DNA of 64,000 bases, from assembly GCF_965205175.1 (NCBI RefSeq), contig NZ_OZ242038.1, forward strand, positions 1,860,001 to 1,924,000, given 5' to 3'. The first letter of the stretch is position 1. Each line of letters opens with the position of its first letter. Under the pieces are notes generated by a model that had not been told where the DNA came from, ran no database searches, and saw only the letters and a program-made list of their open reading frames with translations. Source of the DNA: Poriferisodalis sp965205175. GTDB lineage: Bacteria > Actinomycetota > Acidimicrobiia > Acidimicrobiales > Poriferisodalaceae. Made by a program: the position numbers and the translations under genes. Of the stretch, positions 45,651 through 57,194 are shown piece by piece.

Positions 45651-46331
45651 TCAGGCTGCTTCGAGGACCGCGAGATGGGCGGCGTCGTTGAATCTTCGCA
45701 GCTGCCAGCGGTGTCGTCCGCGGCGTTGGAGCAGTTCCAGTTCGGTGATGGAGGTCACCTCGGTGACGTCGCCGACGCCGCGTTGGCTCGGCGGGATGCC
45801 GAATGCCATGGCTATCGCCGCAGAGACGACACCGCCATGGCAGCCCACGAAGACTGTCTGTGCCGGGTGCGCCGCTGCGATGTCATTGAGGGCTTGTGCA
45901 ACGCGATGGCGAAAGCCGGCGCGGCTCTCACCGCCGTCAATCACGGGTGTGTAGGGCTGTTCGACCGACGGGATGAATCTGAAGCGCTCCCGGGCGGCGT
46001 GCCACGTCATGCCGTCCGCTGGCCCCAGCCGCATCTCTTCGAGATCGTCATGGAGATGCACCGGCAGGTTTCCGCAGTCCGCCCCGGTTCCCAGCGCTGG
46101 CAACACGATGTCGGTGGTCTGGCGCGCACGCGGCAGGGGAGAGGAGTAGACGGCGTCTACCTGGGGTTCGCGGCCGGCGGCGAATCGGTCTCGTAGCGCC
46201 TTGGCCTGTGCGCGCCCCCGCTCGGTGAGCCCCCGACATCCGCCGCGACCTCCGACGAGTCCTTCGGCCATCGCGACAGACTCGCCGTGCCGCACGAGCA
46301 GCAAGCACGAGACCAGTTGCCGGTCAGCCAT
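45651..46331 (-). CDS. Histidine phosphatase (phosphoglycerate mutase-like) family protein
   Basis: 226 residues from ATG 46331; an in-frame extension upstream encodes WRAT repeats and is unlikely. The catalytic histidine motif is LLVRHGES, second-site words SSPLPRARQT and EEMRLGPADG, and the late histidine is VGCHGGVVSAA. It removes phosphate from small phosphoesters; substrate unknown. 65 bp upstream of the NicX-like gene, same strand. Confidence 0.88.
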   Translation of the reverse strand: MADRQLVSCLLLVRHGESVAMAEGLVGGRGGCRGLTERGRAQAKALRDRFAAGREPQVDAVYSSPLPRARQTTDIVLPALGTGADCGNLPVHLHDDLEEMRLGPADGMTWHAARERFRFIPSVEQPYTPVIDGGESRAGFRHRVAQALNDIAAAHPAQTVFVGCHGGVVSAAIAMAFGIPPSQRGVGDVTEVTSITELELLQRRGRHRWQLRRFNDAAHLAVLEAA

Positions 46332-46345
46332 GCAGTTGCCTGTCA

Positions 46346-46381
46346 GCCATGTCGCCCGCCATGTTGCCCGCCATGTCGCCC
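46346..46381. repeat. 12-bp tandem repeat, three units, upstream of the phosphatase gene
   Basis: GCCATGTCGCCC repeated three times (one mismatch). On the minus strand it lies just before the phosphatase start, with a CAT in each unit, so the leader contains several possible ATG codons. Confidence 0.8.
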
Positions 46382-46440
46382 GCCGCCGATCGCCATGCCG
46401 CCCAACCCTACGGGCGCTCAGCTGCCGCCTGCGCAGCGGT

Positions 46441-46854
46441 TCAGCTCGCCGCACCCAGTGCGTCGGTGTGAGCGTCCGCGTGCGTGTCGGTCTGCCGGCA
46501 ACGAACGCTGCGGTGACGTGCCCGCTGCTGAGCCGTGCTGTGGGGTTCCGTGGACATGACGAGCACACAGGCCGTGGCGAACTCCAGCGAGTCCGCGTGG
46601 AATACGGCCACGGACCCGCTGCGTGCCTGGCGGGCGATGCGGAGCCCGGAGATGCTCTCGGCCGCTGCCACCACTGCACTCACTGCATCGGCGAGACGCT
46701 GCGCCCGACGCGAGAAGACGAGCGCCTGGACACCGGAGTTGGCCACTGCGGCGGGATGCGTGTAGCCGGCGCGTTCGAGCTGCTCGACTGTCGATGCGAC
46801 GCTGAGATCGGCACCCTCTGCAAACAAGCCGAATACGTAGGTGGTCGTCCCCAT
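46441..46854 (-). CDS. Hypothetical protein
   Basis: 137 residues from ATG 46854, with AAAGGCGG upstream. Alternating helix/strand pattern: TTYVFGLFAEGADLSVASTVEQLERAGY, ALVFSRRAQRLADAVSAVVAAAESI, SVAVFHADSLEFATACVLVM (quoted in parts). It looks like a small soluble alpha/beta protein with an Arg/Thr/His-rich tail. No known family. About 110 bp upstream of the histidine phosphatase on the same strand. Confidence 0.5.
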   Translation of the reverse strand: MGTTTYVFGLFAEGADLSVASTVEQLERAGYTHPAAVANSGVQALVFSRRAQRLADAVSAVVAAAESISGLRIARQARSGSVAVFHADSLEFATACVLVMSTEPHSTAQQRARHRSVRCRQTDTHADAHTDALGAAS

Positions 46855-47200
46855 CGTGCCGCCTTTCGTTCCCTCGCTTGACCGTTGCCGTCCATGACCC
46901 CAAGGCAACGGGTCGGCCGTCACGGTCGCCCGCTGCGCCAGCGGCACTCTAGTCCGCATCCACCAGCCGGTGTCAAATGCGATAATTTGAGTCTCTTACC
47001 ATATATTTTGTGTAGTTTGATGCGTGATGTTGGCTGAAGCACAGGGTCAACTGTGGCCTGCAGGCTCCGCGCGGTTCGGCTGCCGAACTCGCCGGCGACG
47101 GCAAGCGGCCGTGATCGCAGCACCGACACGGCACGCACGCAGCAAGATCGCGGTGAGCCGTAGCCTGCGGATTCGCAGCGACAATGCATCGGGGGCAACG
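46855..47200. other. Divergent intergenic region with AT-rich promoter-like island
   Basis: 346 bp. Bases 46978-47022 are strikingly AT-rich for this genome (TCTTACCATATATTTTGTG core), with TAGTTT at 47013-47018. In-frame starts at 47024 and 47027 just after TAGTTT could give the serine hydrolase a leaderless, 58-residue longer form. No separate gene is apparent. Confidence 0.45.
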
Positions 47201-48553
47201 ATGGAATCCGACACGCCGAGCAGCGAGCCGACCAGCACAGCACGCAGCGATTCGGCTGGCTCACGGGCCGTCGAGCCCGCTGTCGAACCGGCAGAGGTGG
47301 GTTTTGATGCTCAGCGCCTGCAGCGAATAGCGGCACATCTGAATCGCTACGTGGACGACGGACGCCTGCCGGGCGTGTCGGTGCTGCTGACCCGTGGCGG
47401 CCAGATCGCGTACTCGCATCGCTACGGCCACAGGGACTGCGAGCGGTCGTTGCCGGTGACCGCCGACACGATCTATCGCATCTACTCGATGACGAAGCCC
47501 ATCGTGTCCATCGCTGCGATGCAGCTCTACGAGCAGGGCAAGCTGCTGCTCAAGGACCCGGTGTCACGCTGGATCGGCGAGTTCGCGGACGCCCGAGTGT
47601 TCGCCGGCGGCAACGCAGCCCAGTACCAGACGCGAGAACCCGCGAGCGAAATCACCGTTCACAGCCTGTTGACCCACACCTCGGGTCTCACCTACGACTT
47701 CCACTTCGCCAATGTGGTCGACGAGCTGTACCGCGCCAACGGCTTCAACTGGGGCGCTCCCGGCAATCTGGAAGAGACCTGCGAAGCGCTGGCTTCGCTG
47801 CCGCTGCTGTTCGACCCGGGCAGCGAGTGGAACTACAGCTACTCCACCGACGTGCTGGGCCGCGTCGTGGAACTCGTCTCCGGCCAGGCGCTGGACGACT
47901 ACTTGACCGAGCACGTCACCGGGCCGCTGGGCATGGTCGACACCGGCTTCCAAGTGCCCGAAGGCGAAGTCGAGCGATTCGCTGCCAACTACACCACGGC
48001 TGCGCTTGCGGCTCGCGTTGGCGCGGGCAACACCGGCCGCTCAGTGCCGACCTACCGCTCGGACAATCCCGGCTTGGCGCGCCGGCTGATCGACGACCCG
48101 CGTACCTCGCCGTACTTGGCGCCGCCCAAGATTCTGTCGGGCGGCGGCGGCTTGGTATCCACCATGGGGGACTATCACCGCTTCACCCAGATGCTGCGCA
48201 ACGGCGGCGAGCTGGACGGTGCCCGCATCATCGGGTCCCGCACGCTCGCGTTCATGGCGTCCAATCACCTGCCCGACGGAGCGGACCTCACGCAGTTCGG
48301 CCGAGCGCTGTTCTCCGAGACAGCCTTCGACGGCGTCGGCTTCGGCCTGGGCTTCTCGGTCGTGCTCGATCCCGCCAAGACCAAGACGGTCTGCAGCACA
48401 GGCGAGTACGCGTGGGGCGGCGCCGCATCGACGGCCTTCTGGGTGGATCCTGTCGAGGACATCACCGTGGTGTTCCTGACGCAGCTGCTGCCCTCCAGCG
48501 TCCATCCGATACGGACCGAGCTGAAGCCCCTCGTCTATCAGGCGCTGGTGTGA
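47201..48553 (+). CDS. Serine hydrolase, beta-lactamase family (class C/PBP4-like)
   Basis: 450 residues from ATG 47201 (GGGGGC upstream); earlier in-frame starts at 47024/47027 are possible. The nucleophile motif S-x-x-K is YSMTKPIVS (near residue 100), the YxN-like element is WNYSYSTDVLG, and SLLTHTSGLTYDF and GGGGLVSTMGDYHRF are typical of the esterase/beta-lactamase class C fold. No signal peptide, so probably a cytoplasmic esterase or transferase rather than a true beta-lactamase. Its stop overlaps the start of the next gene (TGATG). Confidence 0.9.
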   Translation: MESDTPSSEPTSTARSDSAGSRAVEPAVEPAEVGFDAQRLQRIAAHLNRYVDDGRLPGVSVLLTRGGQIAYSHRYGHRDCERSLPVTADTIYRIYSMTKPIVSIAAMQLYEQGKLLLKDPVSRWIGEFADARVFAGGNAAQYQTREPASEITVHSLLTHTSGLTYDFHFANVVDELYRANGFNWGAPGNLEETCEALASLPLLFDPGSEWNYSYSTDVLGRVVELVSGQALDDYLTEHVTGPLGMVDTGFQVPEGEVERFAANYTTAALAARVGAGNTGRSVPTYRSDNPGLARRLIDDPRTSPYLAPPKILSGGGGLVSTMGDYHRFTQMLRNGGELDGARIIGSRTLAFMASNHLPDGADLTQFGRALFSETAFDGVGFGLGFSVVLDPAKTKTVCSTGEYAWGGAASTAFWVDPVEDITVVFLTQLLPSSVHPIRTELKPLVYQALV

Positions 48554-50007
48554 TGCCCTCTGAAAGCGGTGCTGGAGAAGCCGGCGGGACCGCTGCGACT
48601 GGCGAAGCCGGCGACACTGGCGAGTTCGATCTCGTCATCGTCGGGAGCGGCTCCGCGAACTCCATTCCCGGTCCCGAGTTCGACGACTGGTCGATCGCGC
48701 TGGTGGAACGCGGCGTGTTCGGCGGCACCTGCCTCAACGTGGGCTGCATCCCCTCCAAGATGCTCGTGTATGCGGCCGATGTGGTCGACACCGTCGAAAC
48801 GGCCGGCGTGTACGGCATCTCGGCGTCTGCGCAGGGTGCGGACTGGCCGGCCATTCGGGATCGCGTGTTCGAGCGCATCGACCCGATTGCGCAAGCCGGC
48901 AAGGAGTACCGCCACGGGGCCGAGTGCCCCAATGTCTGCGTCTATGAGGGCGAGGCTCGCTTCATCGGGGACCGTGAGCTGGACGTCCGGCTAAACGACG
49001 GCGGCACTGCTCGCGTCCGCGGACGCCATGTCGTGCTCGGGGCAGGGGCGCGACCGTTCATTCCCCCATTCCCGGGCCTAGATCGCTCGCCGTATCACAC
49101 CTCCGACACGGTGATGCGGCTGGAGGAGCTGCCGGAGCGCATGATGGTGCTCGGCGGCGGCTACATCGCTGCGGAGCTGGGCTACGTGTTCGCGGCGCTG
49201 GGCGTCGAGGTGATGCTGGTGAACCGCAGCGAGCGGCTGCTGCGGGCCGAGGACGACGATGTGTCCGAGGCGTTCACCCGAGCGGCGGCGCAGCGTTTCG
49301 ATCTGCGGCTCGGCGCCACGGTGACCAACGTCCGTCCGATGCCCGACGGTGTGCTCGTGGAGTTCGCGACCAGCACCAGCCGAGGGCACGGCAACGTCGA
49401 CGTGCTGCTGGTGGCGACGGGACGGATGCCCAACGGCGACCTGCTGAATCTCGAAGCAGGTGCCGTGGCGCACGAGCGAGGTCGGGTGCTGGTCGATGAG
49501 CACTTCCGCACGAGCGCGCCGGGGGTGTGGTCGTTCGGCGACTTGGCCAGTGAGATACAGCTCAAGCATCTCGCCAACGCGCAGGTGCGGGCCCTGCGGC
49601 ACAACCTGCTCGTGGCTGAGGGTCAGGCGGAGGGCCCGATGCGCAGCGTGTGCGAACGGTTCGTTCCCCATGCCGTGTTCTCTCACCCGCAAGTCGCCTC
49701 CGTCGGCCTCACCGAGCGAGCGGCCCGAGCAGGCGGCCTGCCGGTCTCAGTAGCGATCAAGCCCTACGGCGACACTGCCTACGGCTGGGCGATGGAGGAC
49801 AGCACCAGCTTCGTGAAGCTGATCGCCCACGCGCAGACTCGCGAGCTGCTCGGCGCTCACATCATCGGCCCGCAAGCCTCGACGCTGATCCAGCCGCTCA
49901 TCTCCGGCATGACCTTCGGCCAGACCGTCGACCAGATGGCGCACGACCAGTTCTACATCCACCCGGCGCTCACCGAAGTCGTCGAGAACGCGCTGCTCGA
50001 CCTGTAG
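48553..50007 (+). CDS. mtr: Mycothione reductase
   Basis: 484 residues, ATG overlapping the preceding stop. Pyridine nucleotide-disulfide reductase with FAD site GSGSANSIPGPEF, which lacks the common GGG-x-A-A pattern exactly as in Mtr. The redox pair is GGTCLNVGCIPSKM, the NAD(P) site VLGGGYIAAELGYVF, the second FAD contact SFGDLASEIQLKHLAN, and the C-terminal catalytic histidine FYIHPALTE. It regenerates mycothiol from mycothione, which points to an actinobacterium. A 20-residue Gly/Ala/Glu-rich N-terminal extension is unusual. Confidence 0.93.
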   Translation: MPSESGAGEAGGTAATGEAGDTGEFDLVIVGSGSANSIPGPEFDDWSIALVERGVFGGTCLNVGCIPSKMLVYAADVVDTVETAGVYGISASAQGADWPAIRDRVFERIDPIAQAGKEYRHGAECPNVCVYEGEARFIGDRELDVRLNDGGTARVRGRHVVLGAGARPFIPPFPGLDRSPYHTSDTVMRLEELPERMMVLGGGYIAAELGYVFAALGVEVMLVNRSERLLRAEDDDVSEAFTRAAAQRFDLRLGATVTNVRPMPDGVLVEFATSTSRGHGNVDVLLVATGRMPNGDLLNLEAGAVAHERGRVLVDEHFRTSAPGVWSFGDLASEIQLKHLANAQVRALRHNLLVAEGQAEGPMRSVCERFVPHAVFSHPQVASVGLTERAARAGGLPVSVAIKPYGDTAYGWAMEDSTSFVKLIAHAQTRELLGAHIIGPQASTLIQPLISGMTFGQTVDQMAHDQFYIHPALTEVVENALLDL

Positions 50008-50045
50008 CGCCAACTTGACCTGTAGCGCCGGCTCGAGGGCAATGT

Positions 50046-51128
50046 TCACTCGACGCGGCGGGCGTCGGGCATCAGGTTGATCTCCCAGATCACCTCGGCC
50101 AGCCGGTCCTCAGCGGAGACTGCCTCGTAGCGGCACGGTCGCTCGGGGGTGACCGTCGAAGGCAGCGGCGTGAGGATGGTGGACGGGCGCGGATGGCAGA
50201 ACTGCACCACGCTGAGGCGGTCGCCGGTCTGAGCCGGGTCGGCTTGCACCCGGTGCCAAGCCGCGCGGATCAGCCCGTTCGTGAGGTGCTCGAGCATGAT
50301 CCCGGAGTTGATGATGACGTGGTCGGGCGGTGGTGCGGCGGCGACCCACTCACCGTCGATGCGCACCTGCAGGCCGCGGTCGGTGGCACGCGGCAGGGCA
50401 GTGATGAGGTTGATGTCGGCATGCTCGTCCGCCCAGACGTGCCCCTCGGCGCCTCCGCCTGGTGCGCTCGACATCGGCGGGTAGCGGATGGCGCGGCTGA
50501 GGTGCGTGCCGTGCGCGGTCATCGTGTCGAAGTACGTCTCGTGCGCTCCGATTGCCACAGCGATGACCCGCAGGAAGCGCCGCTGCAGGTCGACCAGCCG
50601 GCGATGGAACTCGGTGAGGACCTCCCGGGCGCCGGTGACGTTGTCGTCGGGAAAGACCGACGGCCGGTACCAGCGCCCGTACTTGGAGCGAAGGGGATGC
50701 CCGGCGGGCGGCAGGTCGCTCCAGTTGAACATCTCCTTCCAGTCCGGCCGCTCCGAGACGGCCGCGGTCTCGGTGAGCGGTCCGGTGTAGCCCCGGGCGC
50801 CGAACGATTCCGCATCGACGCAGCGCGCCTTGGCCTCGGCGTCGAGCGCAAAGAATCTGGCGAGCACGCCGTAGGCATCGTCGAGCAGGCCGGCCGGCAG
50901 GTCATGTGCCGTGTAGACGAAGCCGGTCCGCAGGCTGGCCATCACGCCGTCGGTGACCGCTTGGCGTTGAGACGACGATCCGTGCTCGAAGGCCAGCAGG
51001 TCCACGTCCAGAATCTCGTCCGGCGCACGGCGATCGGTGCTGGCTGGGTCGGTGCTGGCTAGGTCGGTGCTCGTTGGGTCTGTGCCGACTGGGCTTGTGC
51101 GAGCTGGATCTCGGCTGGCTCGATTCAC
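50046..51128 (-). CDS. Isopenicillin N synthase-like 2-oxoglutarate/Fe(II) oxygenase
   Basis: 360 residues from GTG 51128, chosen for GGGAGG five bases upstream; GTG 51260 would overlap the previous gene by 55 bp. The iron ligands are HAD in WADEHADINLITAL and the histidine in RAAWHRV; R-x-S in GDRLSVVQF binds 2-oxoglutarate. N-terminal DIOX_N region: GFVYTAHDLPAGLLDD, ARGYTGPLTE. The start of the protein is made of TDPAS-like 5-residue repeats. It hydroxylates or desaturates a small molecule; substrate unknown. Last gene of the minus-strand gcv/sel operon. Confidence 0.87.
   Translation of the reverse strand: MNRASRDPARTSPVGTDPTSTDLASTDPASTDRRAPDEILDVDLLAFEHGSSSQRQAVTDGVMASLRTGFVYTAHDLPAGLLDDAYGVLARFFALDAEAKARCVDAESFGARGYTGPLTETAAVSERPDWKEMFNWSDLPPAGHPLRSKYGRWYRPSVFPDDNVTGAREVLTEFHRRLVDLQRRFLRVIAVAIGAHETYFDTMTAHGTHLSRAIRYPPMSSAPGGGAEGHVWADEHADINLITALPRATDRGLQVRIDGEWVAAAPPPDHVIINSGIMLEHLTNGLIRAAWHRVQADPAQTGDRLSVVQFCHPRPSTILTPLPSTVTPERPCRYEAVSAEDRLAEVIWEINLMPDARRVE
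51036..51095. repeat. 15-bp minisatellite, four units, at the 5' end of the oxygenase gene
   Basis: Units GGTGCTGGCTGGGTC (plus strand) encode TDPAS, TDLAS, TDPTS and TDPVG-like words on the minus strand, in frame. Confidence 0.88.
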
Positions 51129-51205
51129 GGCGCCTCCCGGTTGTCTGGTGGAGGACTCCTGGGTCCCTTGCTGATCGGCGACGTGGTCGCTTGCTTGGTC
51201 GCTGA

Positions 51206-51883
51206 CTAGGTCGCGTACCTCGTCGTTCGCCAGCGTTCGTAGCGTGCTGGATCTGTCCACGCGCCGGTCTGCGCGTCGAAGCGAGCAGCCTCGGGGACCA
51301 TCACGGCAGGATCGACCGATCGCGCCATCGTGCTCGACACGCTGCCCACCCAGGCAGGAACCGCGAGCCTCATCGACACGGGGACGTCATGAGGCGGTCG
51401 AGGCGCGATTGCTGGTGTCGGCAGCGACGAGATCGCGGCGTCCCGGCGAGCAGTGTCGCCGTCGTAGAAGACCGGGTCGTGGATCTGGTGCCACTTGTCG
51501 GCACCCATCACGATCACGTCGAAGCCCGCAGCTACGTCTGCGAGCAACTGCGCGTCGGTGACGGCAACCTCCAGCCAGTCGATGCTGCTGGCCACCTCGC
51601 GGAGCACGGTCAACCGGTCGTCGAGCAGCGGGCGCTGCACGTCTTCCTTGGCCAGCGCCACCCGGCTCACCGACCACACCAGCACATCGAGTCTGTGCTG
51701 CGCGCGCGCCGCATTGCTGATGGCCACGTGAGCGGTGGTCGGCGGGTTGAACGAGCCGGGGAACACGCCGCGGCGTCGCCCGCCGGCTGCCTGGAGGTCG
51801 GCTGGGCTTGCCGCGGAACAACCTGACGAACTATCTGCCCGGTCATCTGCCAGATCACCTGCCGGAGCCTCCCGAGCGACCAT
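51206..51883 (-). CDS. Nicotinate-nucleotide adenylyltransferase-like nucleotidyltransferase
   Basis: 225 residues from ATG 51883. The nucleotidyltransferase core begins after a 38-residue variable leader: GVFPGSFNPPTTAHVAI holds the (H/T)xGH-type motif, and VSSTMAR is the ISSTxxR-type signature. The middle has VIVMGADKWHQI as in NadD. It would transfer AMP from ATP to a mononucleotide, as in NAD synthesis, but the variant motif TTAH and different length leave another nucleotide substrate possible. Lies 9 bp downstream of selD. Confidence 0.75.
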   Translation of the reverse strand: MVAREAPAGDLADDRADSSSGCSAASPADLQAAGGRRRGVFPGSFNPPTTAHVAISNAARAQHRLDVLVWSVSRVALAKEDVQRPLLDDRLTVLREVASSIDWLEVAVTDAQLLADVAAGFDVIVMGADKWHQIHDPVFYDGDTARRDAAISSLPTPAIAPRPPHDVPVSMRLAVPAWVGSVSSTMARSVDPAVMVPEAARFDAQTGAWTDPARYERWRTTRYAT

Positions 51884-51892
51884 CAAGCAGCC

Positions 51893-53005
51893 TCAGCGGC
51901 TGTCCGTGCCGACGCTTCCGGAGACCGCGATCGAGCCGGCGCTGTCCTCGCACAGCTCGCCGATGACTGCGGCGTGGTGACCGCTGCTGCGCAGCTCGCG
52001 TACTGCATCCTCGGCTCGCTGCGGTTCGCAGCTCCACAGCAGTCCGCCCGAGGTCTGCGGGTCGCCGAGCACGGCACGTGTGAGCGTGTCGCCGCCGACC
52101 AGACGCTCGGCCACGTACTCGAGGTTGCGCGCCGTGCCGCCCGGCACGAAGCCGTCGGCTGCGAGGCGCGCCGCGTCGGGCAGCAGGGGCACCGCATCAG
52201 CGGCGACCACGGCAGCTACGTTGCTGGCAGCGACCAGTTCAGCGAGATGTCCGAGCAAGCCGAAGCCGGTGACATCGGTAGCGGCGGTGGCCCCCGACGC
52301 CAGTGCGACATTCGCTGCGACCGCATTGAGCCGGCTCATCTCGGCCACGCCGGCGGTGTAGGCGGCGTGCAGTTGGCCGCCGGCATCGACGGCACTCGCG
52401 TCGCTGCGCTTGAGCGCAGTTGCCAGCAGTCCGGTGCCGAGCGGCTTGGAGAGCACCAGGGCTTGGCCGGCCATCCCGCCGGCGTTGGTGAGCAGCGCCG
52501 CCGCCGAGTCTCCCGCCGCGATCATGCCGGTCACCGCCATCCCGTACAGCGGCTCGGGAGCGTCGATCGTATGCCCGCCGGCTACCACCCAGCCGCCCTG
52601 TGCTGCAGCGTCGGTACCGCCCGCCAGCACCTCGCCCAGCAAGTCAAGCGGCAGTGTCTCACGCGGCCACGCGGCCAGATTGAGCGCGAACAGCGGCACG
52701 GCCCCCATGGCATAGATGTCGCTGGCTGCGTTCGCCGCGGCGATGCGCCCCCAAGCTCGCGGATCGTCGATGACCGGCGAGAAGAAGTCGGCTGAGCTCA
52801 CCAGCAGGCGACCGTCGTCGAGCCGCCACACGGCAGCGTCGTCGCCGGCGTCCGCGCCGACGAGGAGATCAGGATGTGCCGGAGGGTGCAGACGGCGCAG
52901 CACCTGCGCCAGCTCGGACGGCCCGAGCTTGCACGCTCAGCCGGCCCCGTGGCTGTACTGACTCAGCCGGAACGCCGGACTGTGGCGTGCGCTGGCGTCG
53001 GGCAC
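51893..53005 (-). CDS. selD: Selenide, water dikinase (selenophosphate synthetase), selenocysteine-containing
   Basis: 370 residues when the in-frame TGA at 52939-52937 is read as selenocysteine; without it the protein would start only at 52903. The N-terminus reads LSQYSHGAG-U-ACKLGPSEL, where SelD proteins carry Cys or Sec followed by the catalytic lysine (GAG-C/U-x-C-K). GADAGDDAAVWRL, AANAASDIYAMGA, VVAGGHTIDAPEPLYG and ATDVTGFGLLGHL follow. A 6-bp hairpin starts 8 nt after the TGA. SelD makes selenophosphate from selenide and ATP for Sec-tRNA synthesis. GTG 53005 is the likeliest start. Confidence 0.92.
52912..52939 (-). other. Selenocysteine TGA codon and SECIS-like hairpin in selD
   Basis: TGA at 52939-52937, then 8 nt, then GCTCGG-GCCGT-CCGAGC (52928-52912): a perfect 6-bp stem with a 5-nt loop. 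Bacterial SECIS elements lie directly 3' of the UGA within the coding region, as here. Confidence 0.8.
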
Positions 53006-53036
53006 GACGGCAACGGTACCGATCCGGCGGCGGCGC

Positions 53037-53990
53037 TCAGCGGTAGCTGCACACTGCGTCCACGATCAACTCCGCAGCAGCGTCGGCGTCGATGCCGTAG
53101 GCCACATCGCAGTTGGGCGTGCCGTCGGCGCCGGGCCGTTCATCCACCACGGTCATGCCCCGTGTCAGCACGCCTGTGGTCTCCACTTCGACCCGACGAG
53201 CAGCGAACCCCAGCAGCTCCGGGTGCGTGAGCGCCAGGACGGCGCAGGGATCGTGCAGCGGCGCGGCGTCCAGGCCGGCCCGCTCGCGGTAGCCGGCGAC
53301 GTAGAAATCGAACAGCTCGGCCACGAAGCCGGCCACGGTGCCGCCGCCGGCTCGCAGCGCGGCGATGACCTCGGGGCCGACGCACAGCTGGTGGGTGAGG
53401 TGCAGTCCGGCCATGAGCAGGCGCGGCACTCCGGCGGCGAAGACGATCTGGGCGGCGTGGGGATCGGCCCAGATGTTGAACTCGGCGGTGGGGGTGACGT
53501 TGCCCGGCCCTGCGCCGCCGCCCATCAGCGAAATGCCGGCGAGGCGGTCGACGATGTCGGGTGCTTGGCGAATGGCCAGCGCGACATTGGTGAGCGGCCC
53601 CACCGCGACGATCCACACGCCGTCGCGTGCCCGGACCGTCTCGATGATGCATCCGACTGCGTCGTTGCTTGCGACGGTGCGGTGTACGTCGGGTCGCACT
53701 GGACCGTCCAGTCCTGTGCGGCCGTGGGCGCGCGGCGCATGAGCCGCGGACACCAGCAGGGGACGGTCGGCACCGGCATGTACCGGCATGTCGAGGCCCG
53801 CCAGCTGGCACACCAGCAGTGCGTTCTGCGTGGTCAGGTGCAGCGGAGCGTTCCCCGACACGGTGGTCACCGCCAGCAGCTCGCAGTGCCGTGCTGCCAG
53901 CAGCATGGCGACCGCATCGTCGTGGCCAGGGTCGCAGTCGAGGATGATGGCCGGCCTCGTCGTCATGGCTGCGGCCGTTGCAGTGGTCAT
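53037..53990 (-). CDS. Nucleoside hydrolase (inosine-uridine preferring type)
   Basis: 317 residues. The calcium-binding DCDPGHDDA motif is at the N-terminus, with VTTVSGNAPL, AVGPLTNVALAI, LMGGGAGPGNVTPTAEFNIWADPHAA (in parts) and LHDPCAVLAL. It cleaves the N-glycosidic bond of nucleosides to free base and ribose. 28 bp downstream of gcvP and 31 bp upstream of selD, so co-transcribed. ATG 53966 is an alternative start. Confidence 0.94.
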   Translation of the reverse strand: MTTATAAAMTTRPAIILDCDPGHDDAVAMLLAARHCELLAVTTVSGNAPLHLTTQNALLVCQLAGLDMPVHAGADRPLLVSAAHAPRAHGRTGLDGPVRPDVHRTVASNDAVGCIIETVRARDGVWIVAVGPLTNVALAIRQAPDIVDRLAGISLMGGGAGPGNVTPTAEFNIWADPHAAQIVFAAGVPRLLMAGLHLTHQLCVGPEVIAALRAGGGTVAGFVAELFDFYVAGYRERAGLDAAPLHDPCAVLALTHPELLGFAARRVEVETTGVLTRGMTVVDERPGADGTPNCDVAYGIDADAAAELIVDAVCSYR

Positions 53991-54018
53991 CGCGGTTCCC
54001 CGTCGCTCGCTGGGCTGG

Positions 54019-57090
<3,072 letters not shown>

Positions 57091-57194
57091 GCCTCGCTCC
57101 AGGTTCGTCGCCAAGCCGGCAGCTGCCGGCGGCTCTGGCGCCGGCTCAGTCGCCGAGGGAATCGTCGCACGCACCGCATCGCTTGATGCCGCGT

